Shown in pieces: positions 45,000 through 55,715 of a DNA stretch of 64,000 bases; position 1 is the stretch's first letter; each line of letters starts with the position of its first letter. The notes under the pieces are model-generated. The model did not search any database. It was not told the origin of the DNA and worked only from the letters and a program-made list of their open reading frames with translations. A program made the translations under genes and the position numbers. This DNA is from Nemertoderma westbladi (taxonomy: Eukaryota > Xenacoelomorpha > Nemertodermatida > Nemertodermatidae), in assembly GCA_032718475.1 (NCBI GenBank), contig JAUCBJ010005549.1, positions 1-64,000 on the forward strand, in the 5' to 3' direction.

Positions 45000-45366
45000 T
45001 TATAATTAGTTAGAGTTTAGATAGGTAGGTAGCATTGCTTGAGATATTTTGAGAAAGTCCTCTTTGTGTTTTGATTTTTTATAATCACTGGGATTGCGTT
45101 CCATATGGATGGGCCCAAAAAACTCATGGATCCTTGTGTGGAAGAAAGTCTAACAAGGGGGGTGTAAAAATTGAGTTTAGTTGCAGCACGAGTAGCGTAG
45201 CCATGTACTGTTGATGTTTTAGAAAAGAGCTGACCAAGGTCAGAGTTCGGAGGGATGGAGTTAGTGTGAATGTCGAACATAAACAAGGATACTTGGTGTT
45301 TAAACAATAAATCAAGGGGGGAATATGTTGAGAGATTTATATAGTAGGTTGGAGGAAGCTTGGGAG
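45000..45366 (-). pseudogene. LINE ORF2 C-terminal fragment (CR1/L2-like)
   Basis: Minus-strand frame with DLGQLFSKTSTVHGYATRAA, GSMSFLGPSIWNAIPVIIK and FSKYLKQCYL: the typical end of CR1/L2/Rex-type ORF2 (HxYxTR...GPxIWNxLP...FKxxLKxxL). Only the last ~95 residues remain, with a frame problem near 45,310. Confidence 0.8.
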
Positions 45367-45873
45367 TTTGTGTTTATCTTAAAAGAATCATTTAAGACAT
45401 TGCAGTGGCTTTTAAACCAAGCCTGGAAAAGATTATGATTGTGATTTCAAGATTATGTACTATGCTGCTGGTCCACTTCTTTTCTATCCTGTCAATCATC
45501 AAGTTGTATAGAATGGACTACACTCGGCCTAACATTAGCATAATGTGCAGTTCAGAATGCAATAAATAAATCAGCGTGTTTCCTGAACTATCTTAATACG
45601 AGGTATGGAACTACAGTAACCATGGTACTAAACTTGTCACGCTCTTATAACACAAACACATACAGGTACACTTGCCATGGATTCGTTTCCATATTTCTGT
45701 ATTAATTATTGATAACGCAAATTACTAGTGTGTGTATGGGATGCCCTTTAGTCCTTTCGTATATTAACGATACTATATGCAATTTGTGAGGCAATCATCA
45801 CTTTACTCGATATACTGCCTGCAGTTACTGTTTAATACAAATTTACTCCATACTATACACAAGATAGAGTACA
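45367..45873. other. 5' flank of the tectonin-lectin gene
   Basis: No gene; no clear TATA or initiator could be singled out. Confidence 0.4.
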
Positions 45874-46159
45874 ATGTGGTCTGCTTATGTAACTATTTAC
45901 ATTCTGGCAAATTTTGCTACATCAGTGTCATATTGTGGATTGTATATCAACTCTTTCTGCACTAACCAGACTTCACTTGGTGTGTCTACCAAAGCATCAT
46001 CATTGAATGAATGCAGCATTGATTGCGAACATAATAACCGCTGCTGGTCCTTCAACTTCACTGACGACAGATGCGAGATATTCGAAGAGGACTGTCTCGC
46101 AGACATGGCCAACTGGGATACTGAGGTTCTTGGGAACCGATGGATAAGAAAGAAAAAAG
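45874..46159 (+). CDS. PAN/tectonin lectin-like gene, exon 1 (signal peptide and PAN/apple domain)
   Basis: Starts with ATG, then a hydrophobic leader of about 19 residues (WSAYVTIYILANFATSVS), a good secretory signal. It continues into a Cys-rich PAN/apple-like domain: CGLYINSFC, SLNECSIDCEHNNRCWSFNF, DRCEIFEEDC and a WIRKKK end. The PAN pattern of C-x3-C followed by a C-WSFNF strand is clear. The exon ends at a GTAAGT donor in phase 1. With 52883-53170 and 53639-54399 it gives 1,335 nt, 444 residues plus stop. PAN domains bind proteins or carbohydrate; together with the tectonin propeller, an extracellular recognition or immune lectin role is likely but inferred. A 6.7-kb intron containing the inverted-repeat element follows. 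Confidence 0.85.
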
Positions 46160-46411
46160 GTAAGTTAGAATATTTTATGTTGTGAAAATAATTTCTATAG
46201 TGGACTCGACATTCTGCAGGATATTTAAAACAATACAATGTCTACTATCTATGAAATATAAGAAATTCATGATCTTACAACAGTTCTATCATTGAAGTTA
46301 AGTTTACGAAGTAAGCGAGCTTAGCCAAATGGTTACGGACAGCTTTTTCAACCATTTGCTTGACGGGCGGTCGGACTGTCTGCCGGATTGTCTGACTGTC
46401 TGTGTAGTAAA
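46160..46411. other. Intron 1, 5' part
   Basis: Contains CTGTC-rich repeats (46370-46405) bordering the first inverted-repeat copy. Confidence 0.5.
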
Positions 46412-47312
46412 GTTGATGCCGTTATTCCCGACACCAAGGGGGAAAACGCCGATGCTGGAGGCGGAATTTTCAGACCACTTTATCCCGGCCAGTCACCGTA
46501 TATTGGGAGTGGAGAAGGATATTACCTGAAATGCACAATTGCGGGTAGAGAAAAAGTTTCATTGGTTGGATATAATCTTTAATGTAACTTGACTCTGGTT
46601 GAACTCTGATTGAGAATAATTTGGGCTTCCCCACACCAATATACCAAATATTCACAATAATACACAAATATAAATTCCTACAGTAAATTATTTAATTCCC
46701 CACTGTTCGCTTTCAGATTTTGACCTAACTAATGTTCCCCATTTTCCCTCGGTCCTAGTCCTGGTACCGTAGTGTCAGTGTCGGTCGATCCTTCGCATGT
46801 CCGTCCCACCCTTCCTGAACCGTGACGGGATCGGTCATCAGGAAAGCAGTACGGATTAGCTAGGGGTCTGTCGGTTCATCACAGGGTCCCAACCACCTAA
46901 GCTTTCCGAATCCTTTTCAGGCTCGTAATCGCGTCGGTAGCCAAGAACCTGCTCCGAATAGTCGGTAGGCCAGTAGAGTCCGGTACTCTGTCTTTCGACC
47001 CTGTTGCATGTCCGTCCCACCCTTCCCGAACGCTAAAGGGATTGGTCATCAGGAAAGCGGTACGGCTTAGCTAGGGGTCTGTCAGCCCGTTGTGAGTGCC
47101 AACTGTCGGAGCTTTCCGAGTCCTTCTCAGGCTCGTACTAATGCCAGTCGTGGAACCTACGCCAGGAAGTCAGTCCTCGTCGAACCCTTCCTTTCCGTCT
47201 GGTCAGTCGATCCTTCGCAAGTCCCCAATGCGAAGACTCCTCAAGAGTACCTTTCAGGCTCAGTCATAGCCAACATACCGGGAACCGCTTAGGATCTGTC
47301 AGTTCCCATCAC
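46412..47312 (+). repeat. Long repeat copy A of an unassigned element
   Basis: A ~0.9-kb GC-rich repeat whose outer end begins CCGTTATTCCCGACACC. It is the inverse of copies B and C. It contains three boxes of TTTCAGGCTCGTA type (complement of ACGAGCCTGAAA) at ~46917, 47127 and 47249, and two copies of the CGATCGGTCATCAGGAAAGC-like block. It lacks the innermost fourth box present in B and C. Confidence 0.88.
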
Positions 47313-47331
47313 AAGGGTTGTCTAGGCCTCG

Positions 47332-48269
47332 GAACAAGGACTGCCCTTAGCGGTTCCTGGCCATCAGCGGCGATTACGAGCCTGAAAAGGATTCGGAAAG
47401 CTTAGCTGGTTGCAACAGGGATTTGCGACGGGAACTGACAGATCCTAAGTGGTTCCCGGGTCATTGGTTACGACTGAGCCTGAAAGGGACTCGGGCAGAG
47501 TCTTCGCATTGGGGACTTGCGAAGGATCGACTGACCGGACGGAAAGGAAGGGTTCGACAAGGACTGACTTCCTGGCGTGGGTTCCACGACTGGCGTTAGT
47601 ACGAGCCTGAAAGGGACTCGGAAAGCTCCGACAGTTGGGATTCACAACGGGCCGACAGACCCCTAGCTAAGCCGTACCGCTTTCCTGATGACCGATCCCT
47701 TTAGGGTTCGGGAAGGGTGGGACGGACATGTGACAGGGTCGAAAGACAGAGGACTGGACTCTACTGGCCTACCGACTATTCGGAGCAGGTTCTCGGCTAC
47801 CGACGCGATTACGAGCCTGAAAAGGATTCGGAAAGCTTAGGTGGTTGGGACCCTGCAATAAACCGACAGACCCCTAGCTAAGCCGTACCGCTTTCCTGAT
47901 GACCGATCCCATCAAGGTTCGGGACGGACATGCGAAGAAACGACCGACACTGACACTACGGTACCGGGACTAGGACCGAGGGAAAATGGGGAACATTAGT
48001 TAGGTCAAAATCTGAAAGTTAAGCGAACAGTGGGGTAATTAAATTATTTACTGTAGGAATTTATATTTATGTATTATTGTGAATATTTGGTACATTGGTG
48101 TGGGGAAGCTCAAATTATTCTCAATCAGAGTTTAACCAGAGTCAAGTTACAATATAGATTATATCCAACCAATGAAACTTTTTCTCTACCCGCAATTCTG
48201 CATCTCAGGTAATATCCTTCGCCACTCCCAATATCCAGTGACTGGCCGGAATAAAGTGGTCTGAAAATT
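47332..48269 (-). repeat. Long repeat copy B
   Basis: Nearly palindromic with A about a centre at ~47,320, and in the same direction as C. It has four ACGAGCCTGAAA-type boxes (one with TGAGCCTGAAA). It lacks the outermost ~60 bp found in A and C, breaking off after CTTTATTCCGGCCAGTCAC (complement). Confidence 0.88.
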
Positions 48270-48617
48270 GGAATAAATGATGAAATGTGGAATAAATGAT
48301 GAAATGTGGTAATAAATGATGAAGTGTGAAAGAAATAATGAAATGTAAAATGAATAAACTATAGAAATGAAAAAAGACAAAAAAAGTATAAAATGTAGAA
48401 TGGAAAAAGAATCTAAAAAAGAAGCGGACATAAAAAGTCAAAAAACTGGTTGGATAATAATGTATAGCTATAGTAACTGTAAATACTGAATGTAGTAACA
48501 ATAAGATGATAGATGCCTATATAGCAATAACATTAACTATATTAAAAATAACTATTCTGCAGTCGCTATAGAATCAGACTTTCTGGATTTATAATTAACT
48601 GAATTAATTTTTAACAG
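48270..48617. other. Spacer with ~20-bp AAATGATGAAATGTG repeats
   Basis: Short AT-rich minisatellite at 48270-48345, ending with ATTTTTAACAG at 48617, a possible splice acceptor. Confidence 0.6.
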
Positions 48618-50975
48618 ACGTAATTTACAATTTGGACCCGAATCGCCAGATTCTTGGTGAATTAAGTAATACAATTGATTTATTGGAGTATACACAACCT
48701 GGATCTCCTAGTTTTGATGTGAAATGGAACAACCTATTGAGCGAGAATGTGCGAGTCATTCGTTTCTCCAGGAGGGAGGTACCGGATTCCCGTAACCTGC
48801 AGACGCTCCAGTTCACCGACGCAAGTACGAGCCTGAAAAGGACTCAGAACGCTGAGGTAACCGGAGGAGGAGAGTTGTCGTTCTGGGATACGTTTTGGCA
48901 AAGCATTTACAAATCCCGGTGCCTAATTTACGACAACGAGGGCAATGCGACGCCGACTCCAAAGGCGGTTACAATGGCGCGATGTCAGAGTTTCATTGAC
49001 GACAAGAGTACATATCTCGCACACTGGGAAACCTGGCGGAATGTACGGCGATGGTGCGAGAGGAATGTATGACAGTCATCCAAAACCGAGACGACTATAA
49101 AGAGAAATACGGGACGAAGGAGTACGGTCGGTCGCTAATCGTTGTCCTCGGAACCCTAGACGGATTGGTACTGATATGTTGAATCTTCCCGACACCCCAA
49201 CAGGAATTACAGACAGCCGGGGCAATCTGGCTACTACCATCGGCGATCCAACAGGTATTGTCAGATATAAGTCAGATATAAAGGCGGATCTCCGGAACAA
49301 CTACACCAATGCTCCGTCCGGAAGGAATTGTAGAGAGGACATTAGTGCGATCAGCCACTTCATCGACAACCAAACCCTGCTGGCCTGGTTACTGGCCACG
49401 GACTTTATGGGCGGGTTTAAAGAGGTGAGACAGACTAAATCCGGTATCGGCTACCTAGCAGTGCAAAACGGCGGTTTAGATTTTAAACCACAGAAATTCC
49501 CGGACTACAATAAAATCTACGGCGTGCATCCGGATTTAGCGATACAGCATGAGCGGGAGAACTGTTGGAGGGACGTAGAGAGGAAGTGGATGATCCACCA
49601 ATGCTGGTATGATCCGGATCGACGAAACTACATCTACGTCACGATGGAATCGTACACGGTTGCCAAGTTTATCTGTAAAACGCTCGATAAACTCATTAGC
49701 GCGGCCCCCAAGTGCTTCATAGATTACGAATGGAACGAGGTGATCGACCACGCGTTTAAGGCAGTGCAGAATATCCCACCGGGAGATACCAAGACCCTAG
49801 ACTTAATCGAATCCTGGGACCTGCACGGACCATTCGATATCCCCACGATTACCGATCTCCTTGGCGCAGAGGAACCTATAGTATCGTCGGAAGGAGAGGA
49901 GTTATGGAAACACGAAGGCATTCTGCTATCCACACCAAAACGTCAACTCGAACCGGAAATCGCCTACGGATCAGCCACTAAACGTATCGCCGCGACTGAG
50001 CCTGCGACGGAATCTGGCGTAACCACTCCACTTGACTCCGGTAGTCCGGCGAGAGAGCTAGTTCCCACCCTCGCGCTTAGTGACTTCGACAATGCATGCA
50101 GGAGGTTATCTCCTTTCCCATTTCCTGGAGGAGAGCATTGGTCCACGGAAACTCCAAGTACCAGTACACTGCGACCCGATCGGCTATCCAAGTTACGAAG
50201 GGTCCTAGTATACCGCCAACCCCTGGAGACCTTCTTGGGATTCCTTCGGCGAATGTTCCGGCACCCCCGACAGATCCCGATCTTCTTAGGTCGGGAAATG
50301 CAATTCGACGTTTGCAGTAGCTGCGGTTCAGATCAGTGTCCTCGAGGAAACAAACAACGAGTTACCGAACCGTGTTTCCAAATCCTTGGGATACTCTATT
50401 GTCCATACTGCGCTACCCCGGGCCATGACGTAGCGGTTTGCCCGACACTTTATAGCATCTGTAAAACGGGCGGTTTCCGTGGGCATACAGCGCGCCCTCG
50501 ATGCAACATTAAATGTCCTACCAAGGACGTTACTGCTGCCGGGAACATGGTTATGTTCGAGACGTACGCCAATGCACACATAAAGACCAGAGCGCGATTG
50601 AGTGCCCGAAACGTCGCACAGGAGATGGCGTGCGGATATTTCTCGTTCCCCGAATGCCTCCATACGGTAAAGACCTTACCTTTCCAATATGTGGATTTAT
50701 TACTTAGCAGCGCTAATCTATTCGGCCCCTTCGAAGCGATCAGACGTCTATACTCGTATACGGAAGCGTTTGGAGACGGAGAATGGTTCCAGGCGGCTCG
50801 AACCACCGAGTTGGAGAGGAGAACAGATCTCATCTCGATACCTCCCCGAGGAAGGGCTGCCAGGAGGCAGGCAGGGGCGATGCTCACGTCGGCCAACGAT
50901 GCTCCTCTACCCGCACTGGGGATAGATGAAAGTCGACGGGCGAAGAAAAGGAAAGCATATCAAAGCAGGAGATAG
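48618..50975 (+). pseudogene. Unassigned zinc-knuckle ORF between long repeats (two frame breaks)
   Basis: Three consecutive + strand frames make one apparent protein of about 785 residues. Frame one is open 48618-49072, a short frame 49072-49180 carries CMTVIQNRDDYKEKYG, and frame three is open from 49101 to 50975. N-terminal part: FWDTFWQSIYKSRCLIYDNE and HWETWRNVRRWCE. Middle: LAWLLATDFMGGF, VERKWMIHQCWYDP, FIDYEWNEVIDHAF. C-terminal part: CSSCGSDQCPRG, then paired zinc knuckles CPYCATPGHDVAVC and CKTGGFRGHTARPRC, and a basic tail RRAKKRKAYQSRR. I recognise no RT, integrase, DDE, tyrosine-recombinase or helicase motif. The frame is much GC-richer than the surrounding intron. Bases ~48816-48859 match the repeat box region (39 of 44). 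Could be a divergent transposase, a Gag-like nucleic-acid-binding protein, or a captured gene. Confidence 0.6.
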
Positions 50976-51195
50976 AAGACCAGGACATTTTATAGACACT
51001 TATTCGAACATTGATTTTTATACGTATGTAAACTGACTCTAGGACAAATTAATCAAGACTATGCAATAGTAAAAAATTGTGTTTTTTATATAGGGAAATG
51101 ACCTACGCAAACTCGAACTACAGATAGACCTCACGAAGGTCATTTGGGGGGACTGCTCGCGATTTCAATTTATCATAAAGCGAGATACATATTTT

Positions 51196-51393
51196 TTGGA
51201 TTTATATTTTATGAATGTGCCAATATCAGTAGTGGGTGCGGGAACATTAAATTTGGGCACATTCGATAGACTGGGGGCGATTTATGGGCGAATCTTGGGG
51301 CGACTTACGGGGCGCGGGAATCATATCAGATATGTAAGGGCCAGGGGTGGGAGGCAAAATCAAGCAATACTCTCAGCTGTCAGGGTTGCCTGA
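51196..51393 (+). CDS. Small basic ORF between the zinc-knuckle ORF and repeat C
   Basis: A short frame with ATG at 51211 (60 codons) rich in Arg/Gly at its C-terminus (YGRILGRLTGRGNHIRYVRA). No homology recognised. It is placed where a second element-encoded product could sit; equally it may be chance in GC-rich DNA. Confidence 0.2.
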   Translation: MDLYFMNVPISVVGAGTLNLGTFDRLGAIYGRILGRLTGRGNHIRYVRARGGRQNQAILSAVRVA

Positions 51394-51455
51394 TAGTTAC
51401 TGAGGCCTAGACAACCTCCTTCTACTTCGGTAGTTGGTAACCCACTAGGCCTGGG

Positions 51456-52450
51456 GACAAGGACTGCCCTTAGCGGTTCCTGGCCATCAGCGGCGATTAC
51501 GAGCCTGAAAAGGATTCGGAAAGCTTAGCTGGTTGCGCCAGGGATTTGCGACGGGAACTGACAGATCCTAAGCGGTTCCCGGTACGTTGGCTACGACTGA
51601 GCCTGAAAGGGACTCGGGCGGAGTCTTCGCATTGGGGACTTGCGAAGGATCGACTGACCGGACGGAAAGGAAGGGTTCGATGAGGACTGACTTCCTGGGG
51701 TGGGTTCCACGACTGGCGTTAGTACGAGCCTGAAAGGGACTCGGAAAGCTTCGACAGTTGGGACTCATAACGGGCCAACAGACCCCTAGCTAAGCCGTAC
51801 CGCTTTCCTGATGAGCGATCCCTTTATGGTTCGGGAAGGGTGGGACGGACATGCGACAGGGTCGAAAGACAGAGGATCGGACTCTACTGGCCTACCGACT
51901 ATTCGGAGCAGGTTCTCGGCTACCGACGCAATTACGAGCCTGAAAAGGATTCGGAAAGCTTAGGTGGTTGGGACCCTGCGATAAACCGACAGACCCCTAG
52001 CTAAGCCGTACCGCTTTCCTGATGACCGATCCCATCAGGGTTCGGGAAGGGTGGGACGGACATGCGAAGGATCGACCGACACTGACACTACGGTACCGGG
52101 ACTAGGACCGAGGGAAAATGGGGAACATTAGTTAGGTCAAAATCTGAAAGCGAACAGTGGGTAATTAAATAATTTACTGTAGCAATTTATATTTGTTTAT
52201 TATTGTGAATATTTGGTATATTGGTGTGGGGAAAGCCCAAATTATTCTCAATCAGAGTTCAACCAGAGTCAAGTTACATTAAAGATTATATCCAACCAAT
52301 GAAACTTTTTCTCTACCCGCAATTCTGCATCTCAGGTAATATTCTTCTCCACTCCCAATATCCGGTGACTGGCCGGATACCATAAAGTGGTTTGAAAATT
52401 CCGCCTCCAGCATCGGCGTTTTCCCCCTTGGTGTCGGGAATAACGGCAAC
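51456..52450 (-). repeat. Long repeat copy C
   Basis: Third ~1-kb copy, direct to B and inverse to A. It has four ACGAGCCTGAAA-type boxes (~51502, 51597, 51725, 51934). The outer end reads GGTGTCGGGAATAACGG, the inverse of the A start. Inner sequence 51400-51455 (GAGGCCTAGACAACC) also appears inverted at the inner edge of A. Confidence 0.88.
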
Positions 52451-52882
52451 AAAAGTTATGATTTGGTTAATATAAGTCAGTATAATAATAAAACAAAATA
52501 AATGACAATGAAAATCACAATAACAATGAAACACCTTAATAAACAAACTGCCCCTAATATTCCCCAAAATCGGGAAAAAATAGTTTTTTTCTCTGTAAAA
52601 TATTGTCAACCCGTATGGTTTGAATTGATTTTACTTTGATTAGATTAACATTCATGGTTCCTTGGTCATTTTTTGGCCATTCATTTTTTACATAATTTAA
52701 CTTAATCTATATGATGGATCAATAGGGTTCAATTGATTTTACTTTGTTTATAAAGAAAAATCAAAAATACAAAATTTTTTGATGGAATTTATTAAATTTT
52801 ATAGAAAAGCTTCAAAAAAATTAAAACTTTTTTGAGAAGTTTTTTTTCTCATGCAACAAATATTTATTTAATTTCATTCTAG
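52451..52882. other. Intron 1, 3' part
   Basis: AT-rich; ends with ATTTCATTCTAG acceptor at 52882. Confidence 0.6.
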
Positions 52883-53170
52883 TTAATTGGGCTGGTTTGT
52901 ACAACTCACCGTGTCGTATTGGCGACATAAATCTCGGAGATGTTTCACTAATGGAACAGAAAGACATCCTCACTTTTACAGAATGCATGTCCAGATGTGG
53001 GGCGACAAATTGTATGGGCGTCGCCTGGGCCTGGTCTGAGGGAGATCTACCTGCCACATTATGTTGGTTTGACCTTCAAACATATTCGAACACAAAACTA
53101 AGGGGCATAGTTTCAACACATAGAGACAATATAGCGTTCTTTGAGAAGAAAGGAAATATTGACTTACAAT
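52883..53170 (+). CDS. PAN/tectonin lectin-like gene, exon 2 (second PAN-like domain)
   Basis: A 288-nt exon, phase 1 at both ends (acceptor TTCATTCTAG, donor GTTAGT). It encodes NWAGLYNSPCRIGDINLGD, LTFTECMSRCGATNCMGVAW, and LCWFDLQTYSNTKLRGIVST. Cys spacing (C...C-x3-C-x4-C...C) and the ECMSRCxxxxCxGVAW strand resemble a PAN/apple domain, which often occurs in tandem. The reading frame would hit a stop (TAG) right after the donor, supporting splicing there. Confidence 0.85.
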
Positions 53171-53284
53171 GTTAGTTATGTTGGGGGCGACACAACTGGG
53201 CAACTGTTCGAGTTCCAGATGTGCATAGTGTGATATGTATATGTGTATATGATCTTCGTTTATTAGTAGTATTTGTGGTATTTT

Positions 53285-53525
53285 GCAGCTCCTGGTAGTT
53301 GTAGATTCTTTGCTTTCTGTATAAACCCTCTGATCTCTCGACTGAAACGATTTGCGGATGATGGTTTCATAAAAGCTCTTCACTTTCTTCTTCTGATGGA
53401 TGACTCAGCTTTGTTAGCCACTACTCGTGCTCGAGCTTTAGAGAAATTGAACATTAATTTTATGAAGAATTTAACATGTCCAAGACGAAGTTCGTGGTAG
53501 TACTCATGAGTAAACTATGTTATTT
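53285..53525 (+). pseudogene. LINE reverse transcriptase fragment in intron 2
   Basis: Plus-strand remnant with INPLISRLKRFADDGFIKA, LLLMDDSALLATTRARALEK (the xxDD catalytic box as MDDSALLA) and, after a frameshift, EFNMSKTKFVVV. It fits RT motifs 4-6 of a LINE unlike the others here. Only ~80 residues remain. Confidence 0.75.
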
Positions 53526-53638
53526 TAATTCTTAAATAGCTGCATATGTATTGAAATTTTTGTTTATAGTTAGGCTTATTTGGAATTTATGATAAGATGT
53601 ACCAGAAATCCTGCAACTAACTAACATATATATTTCAG

Positions 53639-54399
53639 GCATTTCTAAATGGCAGAAGTTAGATGGTTCACTTACATGGGTGAGTGCTGGCCAGGCTGGA
53701 GTTTGGGGTGTGGACTCGACTGGTCGTATTTTCTACAGAGAAGGGACATATGGATCCTGCAGTACTGGAACAAAATGGGTCATTATCGATGGTGGACTCG
53801 CCAATATTGCTGTTGGAAGCAATATTGTTTGGGGCGTTAATCTCCACTATCAGATTTTCTATCGAAGAGGAATCAGTCCTCAAAACCCAGCAGGTAATAA
53901 TTGGCCAATGATTGCTGGTGGACTTAGCCGGATAACAGTAGATTCAACCAGTAATGGAGTCTGGGGTACCATCTATAACAAGGTTTACCAGAGAGTGGGT
54001 ATAACTACCTCGACACCATCTGGAACATCTTGGTATGAAATCATTGGCGCGAGCATGGCTGACATCAGCTTCGGAGCAGCAGGCCTGTGGGGTATCAACT
54101 TAGGATATGCTCCCTACTACATGCAAGGCACATTTGGTTCAAATAACAATGTTGGTAGCTTTACAGGATGGGCAGCTGCAGATTGGCTAACAATTAGTTC
54201 TGGAGCAAATGGTGTTTTATGGGCAACAAAGACAAACCATGAAATTTACACAGCCACAGTGGAAGAAGGGTATATAAACCCTGTTTGGGAACGTGTAGAT
54301 GGGGAATTGGAGCAAGTGAGCGTCAGTGATTGGAATGGTGCAGTTTGGGGAGTGGATAGTGCTTCAAAAATATGGTTCAAAAATGGAGTATGTGACTAA
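53639..54399 (+). CDS. PAN/tectonin lectin-like gene, exon 3 (tectonin beta-propeller)
   Basis: Terminal exon, entered in phase 1 after CATATATATTTCAG, 253 codons plus stop. It consists of about six tectonin repeats of ~36-40 residues, each with a W...G.L..V/I...G..GVWGVD...IFYR core: KWQKLDGSLTWVSAGQAGVW, KWVIIDGGLANIAVG, NWPMIAGGLSRITVD, SWYEIIGASMADISFG, a divergent WLTISSGANGVLWATKT repeat and VWERVDGELEQVSVSDWNGA. This is the six-bladed propeller of tectonins, tachylectin-1 and fish-egg lectins, which bind bacterial or egg-coat glycans. Carbohydrate binding is inferred. The protein ends KNGVCD. Total product 444 residues. Confidence 0.93.
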
Positions 54400-54434
54400 A
54401 GGTTAGTACAATTTATACAGAGAATTGTAATGTA

Positions 54435-54777
54435 TGGTGGCCCTGAGCGGCCAAAAGTTTGTTTTTTGTAATCTTTTTTTTTTGTTCACCCGACTTTTGT
54501 AAACTCGTTCGAACGACTTTACAAAACTCGAGAAAACAAATCTAATTGGCTGGAGTGGTTTCTATACCAACAAACATCCAATCAAGTTTGTTTCCCCGAC
54601 TTTTGCAAACTCGTTCGAACGACTTTGCAAAACTCAGGAAAACAAAAGTTTGTTCTTTGTAATCTTTTTTTTTTGTTCACCCGACTTTTGTAAACTCGTT
54701 CGAACGAGTTTACAAAAGTCGGGTGAACAAAAAAAAAAGATTACAAAAAACAAACTTTTGGCCGCTCAGGGCCACCA
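54435..54777. mobile_element. 343-bp TA-flanked palindromic MITE after the tectonin stop
   Basis: Ends TGGTGGCCCTGAGCGGCC and its inverse, flanked by TA at 54433-54434 and 54778-54779. Arms of ~95 bp contain GTTCACCCGACTTTTGTAAA. The interior has further copies of AACTCGTTCGAACGAC, itself a dyad around TTCGAA. It starts 36 bp after the tectonin stop, so it probably lies in the 3' UTR. Confidence 0.88.
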
Positions 54778-55007
54778 TAGTAATGTAATAAGTTTGATGG
54801 TCGTGATTATTGTACTGCAGTATTATTATGAGATCGTAATAAATGTTAATAAGAACACAAGATAAGTTAACATACCGGATTTGCAACAAAAATGTAAATT
54901 CGTATGATTATAGTATAATCTTACAGTGACTGAAGTTAAGTATATTAAACTAAATAAAACACTATATGTATGGTGGTGATTATCGGCTGGTACTGAAGTG
55001 TAGTGCT
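54778..55007. other. No gene seen
   Basis: AT-rich spacer. Confidence 0.5.
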
Positions 55008-55052
55008 GTGGGACCCAGCAACATAGCGCCCCCTACCGGGGGACCCAACAAT
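55008..55052. repeat. GGACCCAGCAACATAGCGCC tandem motif, block 1
   Basis: The unit recurs at 55014, 55041 (as GGACCCAACA, cut by the solo LTR), 55692-55715 and, after E2, at 62658 and 62714. Four or five variants of one short tandem repeat are thus split by two LTR insertions. Confidence 0.7.
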
Positions 55053-55691
55053 TGTGACGGGATCAGGGATCCCGACCGGGTTGTTATAGTACGCGTCACC
55101 GTTCTGCTTGGGGATCGTGCTAACAGCTTTGGCCGAGGCCGTAGGGGAAAAACAATAAGAGTTTGATGTTGTCTTTCGATATTAGTAAAATACAATCGGT
55201 GATATCACAATATAATAAAACGCAGAAATACAGATAAATAGTTACCGGTATGGCGGTGTCGGTCAATAACTATGGCCGGTCTGCCCTAAACTGAATAACA
55301 CATCTGATACACCAATCTAACATTCTGAGATAATATATGATTAATGCATTGAATATTGCTTCACCTCTTACTCTACTTTGGCCTTCTACCAAAATGGATG
55401 CTGTCCTGTTCCCTATCACGTGCTTCCCTCCCTTCTATTGGCTAATATACTACTTGTCACCTTGGCACTCTTTGGGAGTGTTTCGCCCGCACTAACTGTG
55501 CTCCCTCCGAGGTGGTTTGACCTCTAACCTTCCTTTCTGTGTGGCTTCGGGGCTTGTGTCGCCCCCCCCCCCCCCCAATGTTGGTTATGATACGAGATTA
55601 ATATTGGTAATCTCGTATCCCCAACATATTGCTAAAATGCCACTAGTCCCATTTTCTGGTGGGTAATGAAGTGGAATTGAATCCGCTTACA
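55053..55691 (-). mobile_element. Solo LTR of the E1 family (TSD ACAAT)
   Basis: On the minus strand it starts TGTAAGCGGATTC and ends GATCCCGTCACA, 639 bp, flanked by ACAAT at 55048-55052 and 55692-55696. It is close to the E1 5' LTR in layout, including the hairpin at 55589-55619 and the poly-C/G run near 55,570. No internal region: product of LTR-LTR recombination. Confidence 0.92.
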
Positions 55692-55715
55692 ACAATATAG
55701 CGCACCCTAAAGGAG

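Noticed and set aside
46325..46345. tRNA A-box-like TAGCCAAATGG upstream of repeat A
   Set aside because: No matching B box or acceptor stem; not a tRNA or clear SINE.
47092..51768. A 66-codon frame (NCRSFPSP...) present in all three long repeats
   Set aside because: Only the C copy (51568-51768) has an ATG; the others begin with GTG, and similarity is no better than the surrounding DNA, so coding conservation is not shown.
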